From assembly GCF_024139115.2 (NCBI RefSeq), contig NC_085139.1, positions 256,869,679-256,933,678 on the forward strand: 64,000 nt of DNA. Direction: 5' to 3'. Both the position numbers and the translations under genes were made by a program. Below are positions 10,945 to 21,539 of the stretch, in pieces; position 1 is the first letter of the stretch, and every line of letters begins with the position of its first letter. The notes beneath the pieces were generated by a model that was not told the origin of the DNA, made no database searches, and worked only from the letters and a program-made list of their open reading frames with translations. Source of the DNA: Armigeres subalbatus. Its lineage: Eukaryota > Arthropoda > Insecta > Diptera > Culicidae.

Positions 10945-11264
10945 CCCGAGCAGGAGCGACGACCTCGATAACAGAAATTGGTATGATTTAGCCTTGCATA
11001 AGAGGTAAAATACCAAAAAATAATACCAAAAACTTATATGCATACCATGCTTAGGTATTTCAATACCAAACGAATAATAATTGGTTATGCATTTGGTATT
11101 GAAATTCAATTTGATAACTGAGTTTGTTATGGCTTAAGTATTGTGCATATTAGTTTTTGGTATTATTCCTTTGGTATTTTACCTCATATGCAGGGCTAGT
11201 TCATAACAGAGTATGGTATCAATAACAGAATTAAGTATTATTGAGCCAATTTCTCCTGCTCGGG
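10945..11264. mobile_element. 320-bp MITE with TA target duplication
   Basis: The ends are the perfect inverted pair CCCGAGCAGGAG / CTCCTGCTCGGG, flanked by TA at 10943-10944 and 11265-11266. A second inverted layer lies inside (GCATAAGAGGTAAAATACC at about 10995 against GGTATTTTACCTCATATGC at about 11173). Several ATAATACCAAA motifs are present. Non-autonomous DNA transposon of a TA-targeting (Tc1/mariner-like) type. Confidence 0.7.
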
Positions 11265-11266
11265 TA

Positions 11267-12199
11267 CACTTAGACGCAAAAGCCGAACACTATCAATTTG
11301 AGTCATTGTAGCAATCATCGGCTGGTAACAGAGAGCGCGTGCTTGAGAAAAGAGAATATGGATTAGTCTGATTGTTCTGCAATTGCCTTAGGTGGTTGGA
11401 CCGTATTTATCACATTACCACTACGAAAGCGTGAAATGTTCGAGAATTTTTGAAAAGAAGCTCTAAATCGATAAAATAGATGAAGGGGCTATAGTCCCCC
11501 CTATGCATCGGGGCTAGTTACGCCAATGACTACACTTACACAATTTCTTCGGACATCTCATAGACGTCAAGATTGTTATTATAATTCCGGAAACCGAGGA
11601 ATCGTATTAAAATCTGTAATTTTCTGTATTACTTTGTAGCCCAAATTTGCTTGAGAACTTGTCTGGAAATTGAGGGCTTGCTAAAAATTGATGATGAGTT
11701 TACCACTTTTCAACGAAGTCCATAATTATTTTAGACCTGTAATGATTCTTTGACCTTAGACCTGTAATGATTCTCTCTTTTCCAAGAAAAATGAACAAAA
11801 AAGCAAAATCAATTCATTTTCAGTAGGGAAGCCCATCAATCAGAGACAATCTAATTGCAGCTAATGGTTACTTTGAAGGTGTTATCAACGTTGTTCAAAC
11901 TGTTTTCATTAAAATTGTAGTTGATGGAAAAACAAGCATACGTGTTTGAATGATTTGCACTCATGAGTATGCAGTCGGCAAACATTAAATGATAGAACAG
12001 ATTCTCATAAATGCATTTAGGGTATTGAGTTGTAATAATTTAGAAACTCACCTCGAACGTCCTTGAATGACATTGTCCTTTCAGTTTTCGAAACGTTTCA
12101 GTTTAATTTTCCAACCCGGCAATCGAAGCAGCAAATATGACTCAACGAAATCAACACATTTTTTATTGTATGTTTAGGTACACAATCGTTGCCTTGGCA
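11267..12199. other. Non-coding sequence
   Basis: No gene or element ends recognised. A short direct duplication of TAGACCTGTAATGATTCT occurs at about 11732 and 11758. Confidence 0.35.
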
Positions 12200-12540
12200 A
12201 CGCTTTGTCGGACTCATCTAATATCCGTAGGAGTTTTGCTCGGGTAGGCGCATCAGCCAGCGGCCAGTACCTGGTGACAGTTTGCTGTCAACAAAACATG
12301 CACACACAAGCTCACTCACGTGTTCGCACGAGTGAGAGCGGAGAGAAGGTGATTCGAAGAGAGCAAAGCTCTCCCGCCAGCTTTGATTGGTTCGCAGAAA
12401 CCCCCTAGAACGGGCCAATGTTGGACAAAATGCGTCCAACGTCGGGCCGATCGCTGCCATTAAATGTTGTTGTCACGAGTTAGAGAGCGAAGAAAGAGAG
12501 AGCGTCGAACGAGAGAGCATCTAAGCAGAACACCACGATG
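12200..12540 (+). promoter_or_regulatory. Putative host promoter with GAGA-type motifs
   Basis: GC content rises here compared with both flanks, and there are repeated GAGAG motifs (12330-12375 and 12478-12520), the type bound by GAGA factor at insect promoters. No TATA box was identified. It sits immediately upstream of a 5' UTR-like segment on the plus strand. The role is inferred from composition only. Confidence 0.35.
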
Positions 12541-13502
12541 ACTCTTTACGAGGACTGCAAATCAAAACGTCAAATCAAAACATTGAAAATTTTCACATCG
12601 AACGGACGGACGGGGACGACTGATTGTACTGATTGAACGAACGAACGACGACGGGAGTGTACCTGTGATGTGACTCTTGTCTTCTCGGGTGGCGTGACTG
12701 ATTGTGGGAAGAACCTAGAAGAAAAGGGCAGTGGAACGAAGTGGTGAACTAGGTCGCAATCGGACGGAAGTAGCCTGTGAAGACGGTCCCTGAACCACGA
12801 AGGGGTGGATGTTGTGAAATAAGTTTAAAGGAGGAAGTGTTGTTTTGGAGCGGGTCCGTAGTCTGAAGTGGCACAGGTGGTGCAAGTGTTTGGATGTGTG
12901 AAGTGTGGCGTATGGGTGTGTTTGGGAGGGCAGCGGGGGTAGCAAGTGCAAAAAAGTTGTAGTCATTTGTTGCTTTATTCGAAAAGTGGCTGAAACAAAT
13001 CCTGTTGGAATCATAGCAATCGGTGAAAAGAGATGTAATTGGTGGAAATCAGTGCGCGGGTGCCTACTGGGATTTTTGTGAATAACAAGTGCATTCGGGA
13101 GAAGTGAAAGATCTTGAAGGATTCGTCAAGGACTCTCAACGTTGATTAGCTCAGTGCGCTGCTCAGCTCACCGTCGTCGTCTAATAATCTATCACTTCGT
13201 ATGTGGCTGTCCTTGCAGCGGAATTCGCGACGGCAACGACGGTGGCATCGAATCAAGTGCAGCTGATCATAAGCAAGGGACGGAAAACAGCATCCGTTGC
13301 AGTAATTGTCAGGTCAATTGCATGGGATAAAATACATCACAAGAGACAACGATCGCAAACGACCACCAGCCAGTAGTGCTGTGGCGCAAGGAAACATACA
13401 GACAGATAAATAGGCGAACGAAGCGAACCGGACGGTGTATATTTCTTGCAAATTGGCACCTTCCTTCCCGCGAACACGAATGGCATCCACCGCTCGGTGA
13501 AG
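12541..13502 (+). other. Putative long non-coding 5' UTR exon
   Basis: About 960 bp of unique, moderately GC-rich sequence without a long open frame, with the look of a mosquito leader (many GTGAA, AAGTGCA and CAAATCAAAAC motifs). It ends in GGTGAAG followed by GTAATATT, a good splice donor at 13502/13503. The last ATG (13480 region, ATGGCATCC) stops after six codons, so the coding start would be in a later exon. The short frames inside (12715-13014 minus, 13142-13330 plus) match nothing known. The gene is unknown and its other exons were not seen in this window. Confidence 0.35.
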
Positions 13503-14577
13503 GTAATATTCATTTATAGATACTCATCTTTTTTCCGAACCGGTCACCCGTCGAAATGGCGAGGTCATTTAGCACCAGGATGATAATCGAATTTCGGGCA
13601 ACATAATCAAAATATATTCTGGAAAGCGCCATCCAATTCCAATAAGATTAAACCGAGCCAAGATCCTCAGCTGATTGCTTCGTCATTATTTGGCTAACAA
13701 GCAGCACCGGATTTCGCAACACACAGGACAACACAGATCGTATGTTCAAGGTCGTTTTGAATTGTTCGTGCAATGATGATAAATCACCGGAGATCATCTC
13801 GTCCGAAATTGTAAAATTGAACAATTACTTGCATTTGCACTAATCAAATGGTTGTTTTATCTTCTGTGTCACCACTTCTACGGCACTCATGAAAGCAGAT
13901 GGAAGGTTTTCAAATGCTTTCATTTCAAGTCGTCTTATAATGTTCGATAAAAATAAACTTGCTGTATCAAAACAGTGACCATCATTATAAACGCCAGAAC
14001 GAATCAAGTCACGGCAGGCTAATCGAATTTATTTGAATGATAAACGAAATAAATTGACCAAGCGCCTGAAAGATCATTTACTGTAGCATTTATTCAAATT
14101 GATCGAAAGATGGTAATGCGCTCGATTTTCTACTAATGAAGAAATATTTGTTACTGGTCAAATGTCATCTAGGATCCTTCTTTTTGTTGGGAGTTCTTCG
14201 CACACCGAATGCCAACTTCAAGATATCCATCCTGGGCGATTGCGTGCTCTGGTTTGATTCAGTTGCCAAGAAGAGTGGATCTCGAATAAAGATTCACTGC
14301 AACTCATCTAAACTGAAAAATATCCAAGGCGTGGAGGATACAGAGATGCATAATGTTAAATTGCATGCGGATTAAGGAAATTAGGAAAACCATCTACAAA
14401 GACGGAGAGAAATCGACAAATATAAATTGAAAAATAGAAAATTTTATTTGATTGTCAAAAAATACCAATTTACACAAAAGAATTGGTTCAACCTAAGAAA
14501 CTCGATCAAATATTTATGGTTCCTACTCCGATTGGTCAAACATTGTCAGTGTGCACGTTTCAGCGACAAACTTATGT
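13503..14577. other. Non-coding, probably intronic, sequence
   Basis: Follows the putative donor. A 79-codon plus frame at 14136-14375 (MKKYLLLVKCHLGSFF...) is not recognised and lacks support. AT-rich sequence at 14380-14560 precedes a Jockey fragment. Confidence 0.3.
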
Positions 14578-15420
14578 AGGGCCTTGCACGCACTAAGGAA
14601 ACTTCAAGAATGGGACATTACCGGCAACATGCTTGCCTTCATTAAAAACTTTCTCACTAGACGAACCTTCTAGGTGCTGATCGGTGGCACTGCATCCGAC
14701 GAATATGCTGAAGGAACTGGAGTATCCCGTAGGGTCGGTTCTAGCAGTTTCTCTTTGCCTTATTGCTATTAAAGAATTCTTCGGCGTTTTACCCGTAAAC
14801 GTTCACTTGTTTGTTTACGCCGGCGACATTCTTCTTGTCGTCGTCGAAAGGACTCCTGAACGAACTAGGATAAAGACGCGAGCAGCGGTTAGTGCTATCT
14901 ACCGTTGAGTCTCATCCGTCGGATTCACAATGAACGCCGGTAAGTACTTGGGTAAGTGCGTCCAGGGACACATATGTCACGGTCGCTTCCAACTAGCAGA
15001 GTCGTTCATAAAACTCTGCCTCGAGCCCATCCCGAACCGAAAAATGGTTCGAATTCTCGGTGTAGACATCTATCGGTGGCTCACCTTCAAAGCACGTTTC
15101 CGGGTGGTGAAGGTTGTTTTTAAGTCCCGGACCAACCCTTGCGAAGAAACATCGTACCAACAACGAGATACGCTACTCCGATGGTTTCATCTCCAGCCGA
15201 GATATCTATTTCGGAGGTTCAGGCCCAATCGTGGTTAGGTCGGACAGCCGAGTCGGCAATGCAGCATACTTCCGTCAGAAGCTGCAGCTGTCTTCGTTGC
15301 GGTCACACCTCCGGAGAACAAACCCATCGTGGTCCTTACGAATTCCGCCAGTTCTACCGTGATCCCCGGCCTCTGCGGCATCAAAGGGTACACCGCCGCC
15401 GACTCCTCTCCCAGTGCTGG
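14578..15420 (+). pseudogene. Jockey-like reverse transcriptase fragment
   Basis: Plus-strand reading gives ALRKLQEWDITGNMLAFIK, a stop in place of Q after LTRRTF, then VLIGGTASDEYAEGTG, which is the lead-in to the GxPQGS block. A frameshift leads to PVGSVLAVSLCLIAIKEFF and then VNVHLFVYAGDILLVVVE, where YAGDI replaces YADDI, so a catalytic aspartate is lost. Further on, IPNRKMVRILGVDIYRWLTF is the thumb motif and SRTNP marks the following helix. Beyond 15240 the match fades (SAMQHTSVRSCSC). The element is cut at about 15420 by the 3' tail of an RTE fragment on the other strand. It is the same family as the remnant at 7.1-8.1 kb. Inactive. Confidence 0.75.
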
Positions 15421-15423
15421 ATA

Positions 15424-15790
15424 TGATTATTATTATTATTTATTCAGACTAAGGCCGAAGTGGCCGGTGCGGTATATAAGAGTCTCCTCCATTCGGCTCG
15501 GTCCGGCCATGGCTACACGTCGCCAACCACGCAGTCTACGAAGGGTCCGCAAGTCATCTTCCACCTGATCGATCCACCTTGCCCGCTGCGCACCTCGCCT
15601 TCTTGTACCCATCGGATCGTTGTCGAGAACCATTTTCACCGGGTTATTGTCCGACATTCTGGGTACGTGCCCGGCCCATCGCAGTCGTCCGATTTTCGCG
15701 TTGTGATGCAACTCCGGCGCTCCGATACGTGCTGGATACGATATTCAACACTATTCTTGTTCCAGCCCGCTGGTTGACGTAAAAAATGAG
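15424..15790 (-). pseudogene. RTE-type LINE, 3' end with (TAA)n tail
   Basis: The minus-strand frame reads KIGRLRWAGHVPRMSDNNPV, DPMGTRRRGAQRARWIDQ and DDLRTLRRLRGWRRVA, the conserved C-terminal block found after the RT domain in RTE-family elements. Past the stop the sequence ends at 15440-15424 in AATAAATAATAATAAT, the short tandem tail expected at the 3' terminus. Upstream (15720-15790) identity is lost, so this is a 5'-truncated copy, the normal outcome of target-primed reverse transcription. It lies inside or at the edge of the Jockey fragment in the opposite orientation. Confidence 0.78.
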
Positions 15791-16724
15791 CAAGAAGTGT
15801 CTGCGGCCAGGACTGGGCTCTACTATGGGATACCAGGAGGTTAGCGTTCATGAGAAAAACAATTGACTCTATTGGTCCTTGGTGCGACTCTACCTCCCAA
15901 AAGGAGCAGGTAGTTGTCTCGAAGCTGCAAACCGGTCACACAAGGGTTCGTTACCAACAACTGGTAAAAAAAGAAATCTTAGAGATCATGATAACTGAAA
16001 AAATATTAATGTACAGTAACTTAATAACTTCAACTTGAATTAAATTATAGATTCAGAAAAAAACTGAGCATAAAAAAAACAATCTGAGATTAAAGATTAA
16101 AAAAAACTTTTGAGATTAAAAGATTAAAAGATTAAGAGATTGAGATTAAAAAAAAACTTCACAACCCATCCACTCCTACCCCTTCCACGATTATTCTGCA
16201 ATGGTGCCTGTCTGGATGCAAGAGGGAAGAAAACAGTGAATACTGATGGCATGAGGGGGAGAGCAGAGAAGAGAGAAAAAAGATGGAGGTGGAGTGACAG
16301 TGAAGAAGTGATCGGGAAAGAGGTGGCGATTAAGATCGAGCTGGGAGAAAAGTGGTCGACGATAATTGGGGTTTGATAAAGAATCCCCGGGATTAAGTGT
16401 TCGACCCAGCATACCGGAGTGGAAAATTTTAAGGAAGGTTCCGGCAAGTCCCGAGCTAGTGGTCTTTGAGCCGTATGCCGCTATCCCGTGTCCGAGCCCG
16501 AGGAATGCTGGGACAGAGCTGCCCAACCACCCAGCCTGCAGCCTGCCTAATGTCCAAGGTAACTCGAATCTCACTATCTCTCTATGCACAGACTACATGC
16601 CCCCACCAAGATGGACGCCACAACCCAGTGCCGTGTTTATTTGTTTTGATAGACGGTTTTGGTCCACTTTGTTCATGTGTTATCCGGCCCACCCTTGATT
16701 AATAGAGGACTAGGACTATACAGT
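15791..16724. other. Unassigned, probably transposon-derived sequence
   Basis: 15850-16190 is AT-rich with a GATTAAAAGATTAAAAG simple run at 16088-16155. A minus frame at 16191-16589 (containing GRLQAGWLGSSVPAFLGLGHG and LGRTLNPGDSLSNPN) is moderately GC-rich and lies directly downstream of the RTE RT fragment on the same strand. It may be an untranslated or 5' region of another element, but I cannot name it. Confidence 0.3.
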
Positions 16725-17365
16725 TGCTAGTGGTTCATCCTTTGCCGCCACACACCGTCTTCTTGCACACTGGCAAAGATGGTCCTAAGCACCCCTCTTT
16801 TGAATATTCCGAGTGCTTGCAAGTCCTCCTCGAGCATTGTCCATGTTTCATGTCCGTAGATGACTATCGGTTGGTCTACATGACACTTTTGGTGCGGTTC
16901 TCGTTCACAGTTTTCCATAAGTCTACGCGGTCGATACTGTCGTATGCCGCCTTGAAATCAATGAACAGATGGTGCGCCGTACAGTAAAGATCTGGTCCGT
17001 TGTCAAGCGGCCGTCAACGAAGCCAGCTTGATAACTTCCCTCAACTTGATAACTCGTTCACTAATGGTGACATACCGCGGATGATGATCTGGGATTTCAC
17101 TTTGTAGGTGGCATTAAGGATGGTGATCGCTCGAAAGTTCTTACACTCCTGCTTGTCGCCTTTATTGTAGATGGGGCATATAACCCCTTCCTCCCACTCC
17201 TCCGGTAGCTGTTCAGTTTCCCAGGTTCTGACTATCAGTTTGTGCAAGCAAGTGGCCAGCTTTTCCGGACCCATCATGATGAGCTCAGCTCCGATACCAT
17301 CCTTACCAGTTGCTTTATTGGTCTTAAGCTGTTGGATGGCATCCTTAACTTAGGCCACACATTTT
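16725..17365 (-). pseudogene. RTE-type LINE, reverse transcriptase with internal deletion
   Basis: Minus-strand order: LKTNKATGKDGIGAELI (RT block 1), then LPEEWEEGVICPIYNKGD (block 2) and FRAITILNATYKVKSQII. Next come SYQAGFVDGRLTTDQIFTVR and IDFKAAYDSIDRVDLW, which carries the first catalytic aspartate. The reading then jumps to VIYGHETWTMLEEDLQALG and VLRTIFASVQEDGVWRQRMNH near 16730. The palm block with the YADD catalytic pair, several hundred bases in intact elements, is missing, so an internal deletion has removed the active site. Frameshifts are also present. Family recognised from these motifs. Confidence 0.8.
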
Positions 17366-17429
17366 GCGATCCTGTCAGGTTGTTCCTGATTGGAAATTAT
17401 TGTTCTGTAAGTATCCTGTGGGTGTGATT

Positions 17430-18070
17430 GGGACATTTTTCTTCGGTTCCAACTTGTGATGTCGAAGGGAAGATCGCCAGAAAAATTATTTGTTTTCTCA
17501 TTGGTTTCGACTTGTAATGTAGAAGACGTTCTGGAAGAGCGTCGGATTGAATGATTTGCTCATCGGGTTCGACTTGTAATGTGTGTTGTTTCTCAACGGT
17601 TTCGACTTAAAAAGTGAAAGAGCGCCAGCATAAATGATTTATTCTCTCATCGGTTTCGATATGTGATGTTATGAGCGACGGATTGGATGATTTGCCCACG
17701 GGTTTTGGCTTGTGACGTCAAAGACACCCTAGAAGAGCGCCGAAATAAGTTAATTGTTTTCTTATGGGTTTGACGAAACGAGTTTTAATATCGAAAGAAC
17801 TCTGAAGTAGCGTCGAAGCAAATGATTTGTTTTGCAGATGTAATGATTTGTTGTTTCTTCGGTTTCGATTAAACATGATTTGTTTTCTCATCGGTTTTCT
17901 GCTTGTGTTGTCGAAGGTGCTCTGGAAGAGTATCGGATTGTTGCAGCTTTTGATGGTTGTGTAGAAGAGGGGCGGATTGTTCGCGTCAAAGAAACGTTAA
18001 TGCGGTGGACCGGCAGAACGCAACGTTACAAATTTGAATTTCAAAGGTGTTGTGTGAGAGTGCCGGACTG
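17430..18070. repeat. Degenerate tandem repeat, about 60-75 bp unit
   Basis: Recurrent segments of the form TTTTCTCATCGGTTTCGACTT, then GTAATGT and GAAGA...CTCTGGAAGAGCGTCGGAT, seen at least seven times with heavy divergence and length changes. No coding meaning. Confidence 0.6.
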
Positions 18071-18639
18071 ATTGGCTTAAGCTTGAAGGAATACAGAGTA
18101 TGTTTGGAGAGCCACCGATATTGTTTTGACTTTTCCCGTTGGAAGGCCATCAAAATTATATTGGATATGGTCTGCCGGCTCGAATTCTATTTGGTTTTGG
18201 ATTGCAATGCTGGATATATTTGCAAAAAAATAAGAAGGAATACAGATGGAAGATCATGAACATAAAAATAGTTGACAGTTCAGAAGGCTAAAAAAAAGGC
18301 TGGATTAATTTGTTTAGTAAATATGCATTTGCGTATGGATTGGAAAATCGTATCAAACGTAGGATTGAAATATTTGAATTAGGATGATTTTGAATATGGG
18401 AATTGAGTACGGATATTGGATACTGAATTGTAAAATTAAACTTGGCTGTAATGTAAAAAAAAATGCGTTAAAAAAAATGATATGAATAGTTGTTTTATGA
18501 AAATCGCAAGTCAATGTTTTTTTTCTCTTTTTTGATGAGAGAAGAAGGGGAATGTGAGGGTGATACATGATAGAAATTGAGCAATCCACTCCGTGCGACA
18601 GATGACAGATATGTAAATATCACCCGTAAAACAGTTCGG
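18071..18639. other. AT-rich non-coding sequence
   Basis: No gene or mobile-element ends recognised. Confidence 0.35.
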
Positions 18640-19460
18640 TTGCTAACATTGACTAATGAATAGCAGGCCATGACTTTGCCTCTTTCCTCGTCGGGCACCC
18701 CCGGAGTTGCAGAGTTGCGGAGAAGACAGCATACAAGCGATCAAATCAACGGATAGCTCGTTCGACGGAATTAGGCCACACATGTTGAAGAACCGGCCTT
18801 TGATCCTCAACCTGCACATTCTTTCATTGATCGGCCACCACCTGAACACACCCCTTTGCATATCGGCCATTACTATGAAAGCTGTTTCCAGCTTGTGTGT
18901 GCTGCCGCAGCTCTGGTAGATGGTATGATTACCTCTAAACGTTCGCACCATTGATCCCTTCCAACAAACCTCTTGCAGCGCTACGATGCCGAATCCCGAT
19001 GAAGTTGAGAGATTTGCAGTTCCACGAACCGAGTTTCCAATCGCTAGTCCCTTTTCGTCGCAGTGGTCTTCGCCGATGGTTCCGGTCCGTACTCTCTTGT
19101 TGATTATTCGTTGCTTATGTTTTTTCAAAGGCTGGCTTGCAGTGCCTGACACCAAACCCCCTAAATTTCCGGAGGATCATTCCTCCTTATTCCTGGTGGA
19201 CCATGGTGCATAGTTTCACTTAGAGTCCCTCGCTGGCACTCGGACGATGATCAGCCGCCCCTAACATGGAAAACAGACGCTGCTGTGAGCCGATCCTGAC
19301 ATGGAGATCAGACGCTCAGTGAGATTTGCACCTCCAGAGAGGAGCAAATCCCCCCTTCCCAGTCAGCATACGACCATAGTTCCCACCGGGGTTGGTTATC
19401 CGATCTGCCCTAAGATTGCTCGTATCCCGGCCAGCACCACGAGGAGGTAGCAGTTGCTGG
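18640..19460 (-). pseudogene. RTE-type LINE, 5' region and endonuclease fragment
   Basis: The minus frame at 19155-18643 contains GFGIVALQEVCWKGSM (the conserved LQE of AP-type endonucleases), then a degenerate YQSCGSTHKLETAFIVM, and INERMCRLRIKGRFFN. These are successive blocks of the N-terminal nuclease of craniofacial-development-protein-2-like RTE elements. After RFFN the match breaks off and the rest of the domain and the RT are absent. Upstream to about 19460 the minus strand is GC-rich, non-coding and lies where the element's 5' UTR would be (GTGAAACTATGCACCATGGTCC, about 19220-19195). It abuts the end of the BEL/Pao remnant. Inactive. Confidence 0.72.
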
Positions 19461-19680
19461 GTAAGAGGCTAAGAACTGCGAGATGGGGTCTATTTTCTTC
19501 CTTCATGTACGCCAGTACAAATGGTACGCTTTACTCAGCATTTGCCGTGCCGTCCGGTGAACCAACGAACGCCTGTTTGAAAGTTAGGCCCTTAGTTAGT
19601 TACATTTCGTTGCGTCATCTGCTACATTTAGTCGTGGTGGGACCCATCTCCATTCATCTACACTTGTTTCGCTCAAAATT

Positions 19681-20309
19681 TTACTGATCCTGTATGCCAC
19701 AAACTGGTCTGAACGAATCCAGGACTGCACCGTTTTGGAAACTCCCCAGAAAAAAACGACGGCTAATCGGTAGCGTGTGATTGTCCTGTACCGACTTCAT
19801 CAGGCGAACTCCGATATCTACACCTTGTAGTTCAAGTCGGGGAATTGACATTATTGAATGTAGAGGAGCTACTTTGGTTTTGACCAACACAAGTGTGCAG
19901 CGTACTTATCCGCGGTTTACAATCCGAAAATAAGCAGCACATGCATATGCTTCCTCACTTGTGTCAACGAATACGTGGAGTTCCAGTCTACCCAGACTAT
20001 GAGGGTCGAGGAGCGAGGAATCTTTACCTGGTTGAGATTATTGAGCACCTTCGACTAGCTTCGCCATCGAGTGTCTAGATTTTCTGGAATTTGATCGTCC
20101 CAATCCACTTGCGCTCTGCAGATATCTTAAATCAAGCATTTTCCTTCTACAACGAACGATGCAACAAGCCCAAGTGGGTCGAAGATACTCATTACCACTC
20201 TTAGAACCTGGCGCTTCGTTGGGATGGCATTTTCCGATAGTAGATGTTGCACGTCTGGCCGAAACTTAAGAGCGAAGGTAAGTTCGTCACTTTCTGGCTG
20301 CCATGTCAT
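19681..20309 (-). pseudogene. BEL/Pao: post-RT connection region
   Basis: MTWQPESDELTFALKF (at 20309) and PTKRQVLRVVMSIFDPLG are the conserved block immediately after the RT palm in BEL/Pao elements. Further on, KVAPLHSIMSIPRLELQG and IGVRLMKSVQDNH mark the next conserved domain, in which IPRLEL is usual. A stretch in the middle (20090-19895) is only partly readable because of stops. The frame ends at 19681 in RFFLGSFQNGAVLDSFRPV, with a frameshift relative to the expected RFFWSDS motif. Confidence 0.75.
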
Positions 20310-20960
20310 ACCCAGGACTCGCTCTGAGTCTGTAGACTTCTCCGCAATGAAACTTTTCGATGATTCCGTACTTTGTTCCCCAATCCTTCGGAGAACTTGT
20401 TTGGAATTGGAAAGACAATTTCGGATTTCAAAGCTCGCACTTGCGCACTTGCGTGGATTTCATTCACCTCTACAGTAAGGCAAGCAGCTTCATCCACTGT
20501 ATCGGAGCTGTTTGCGTAGTCATCTACATAGGTGTTCTCCACTGTGGCTGCTGAAGCTTCCGGGTACACATGTTTACATTCCTCTGCGTTCTTGTTCTTA
20601 ACATATTGGGCAGAGCATGGTGAACATGTTGATCCAAACGTCGCTACGTCCATCACGTACTCTTCCACCGGATCATCTGAATTGTCGCGCCACAGAAGCT
20701 CTGCGCTTGGCGATCTTCCGGCTTGTTAGGATTCTGTAATATAATAATAATGGCAAATACCAGACCTTTTTTGGTGCACTACTGCTTGATTCTTCTTCGG
20801 CAAGCTTGTGCGCATAGCTTTTTGCCTGATAATCGAGGATCTGTTGTCTGACATTTGCGTATAAGTCCGGTTTCTTGGCCAAACTTCTCTCTAGGCACGC
20901 CAATCGCCTCTCTGCTACGTATCGGTTATCAGGAAACTCAACACAGTCAAACTTCCACAA
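20306..20960 (-). pseudogene. BEL/Pao: reverse transcriptase remnant
   Basis: The first piece (20960-20673) starts MWKFDCVEFPDNRYVAERRL and runs to SSAPKKVWYLPL, the conserved entry to the BEL/Pao RT. The following fingers and palm portion (about 120 residues in relatives, with the first catalytic aspartate) is deleted. The second piece (20668-20306) begins EEYVMDVATFGSTCSPCSAQ and includes ENTYVDDYANSSDTVDEA, with the YVDD catalytic pair intact. With the first catalytic region gone the enzyme could not function. Confidence 0.82.
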
Positions 20961-21015
20961 TAAACCTGTCTGAAATCTTCCGGATGCTGTGCGGATGGTT
21001 AAGTTCTCCAGGATT

Positions 21016-21539
21016 TCACGTGACGTCCGATCTTTCTCGGCCTCTACTTGTGGAACTTGAGCGACACCTAAGTGTCAGCTGTTGATCAGTCGTACATGCG
21101 CAAATATGGTGGAGAAGATGTTCGGACGATACTACCAGACTTTCAGCTTTACCGTATATGGTCCAATCTAGCCTCGTTTTCGTCTCAACTGGTTCGCTGT
21201 ACTTTCTTTCCCATTTTTTCAACGTCAGCAACAGTTTGGCATTGTCGACACCAATCAAGATACGAGGTGCAGCAGTAGAATAGCTGTGCACTAGCAGACC
21301 TTTGAGAATTTGTCTGCCATCACTTCGTACTGCAAAGACTGTGGAAGAAGATCTAAACTTTTAACGGTTCGCACGTAATCCAACGTGTGTGATGAGCCAT
21401 CGTTGAGAAATGCCAACGTGTTGATCGACGCACTATTCCCATACAGTGTTACAGAAAGAATCCAAAAGAGCACTGGACACGGAAACTCACGATGAACGTT
21501 CACTGTCGCTGTTGTAGTATCCCGACTTTTCGTTGACAC
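21016..21539 (-). pseudogene. BEL/Pao: aspartic protease and linker remnant
   Basis: VTLYGNSASINTLAFLNDGSS matches the retropepsin-like active-site loop of the clade; the catalytic D of the usual DDGSS appears as N in FLNDGSS or is the following D, so activity is doubtful. A deletion joins this loop to VRTVKSLDLLPQSLQYEVM. The second frame, from 21291, gives APRILIGVDNAKLLLTLKK, TRLDWTIYG and HHICACTTDQQL, which are the conserved motifs between protease and RT. Frames are broken by indels. Confidence 0.78.

Noticed and set aside
14136..14375. 79-codon plus frame with a hydrophobic N-terminus
   Set aside because: No recognised family, no splice or promoter support, flanked by AT-rich DNA.
16191..16589. 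132-codon minus frame
   Set aside because: Reads as a GC-rich transposon-flanking region; no identifiable domain, so not listed as a gene.
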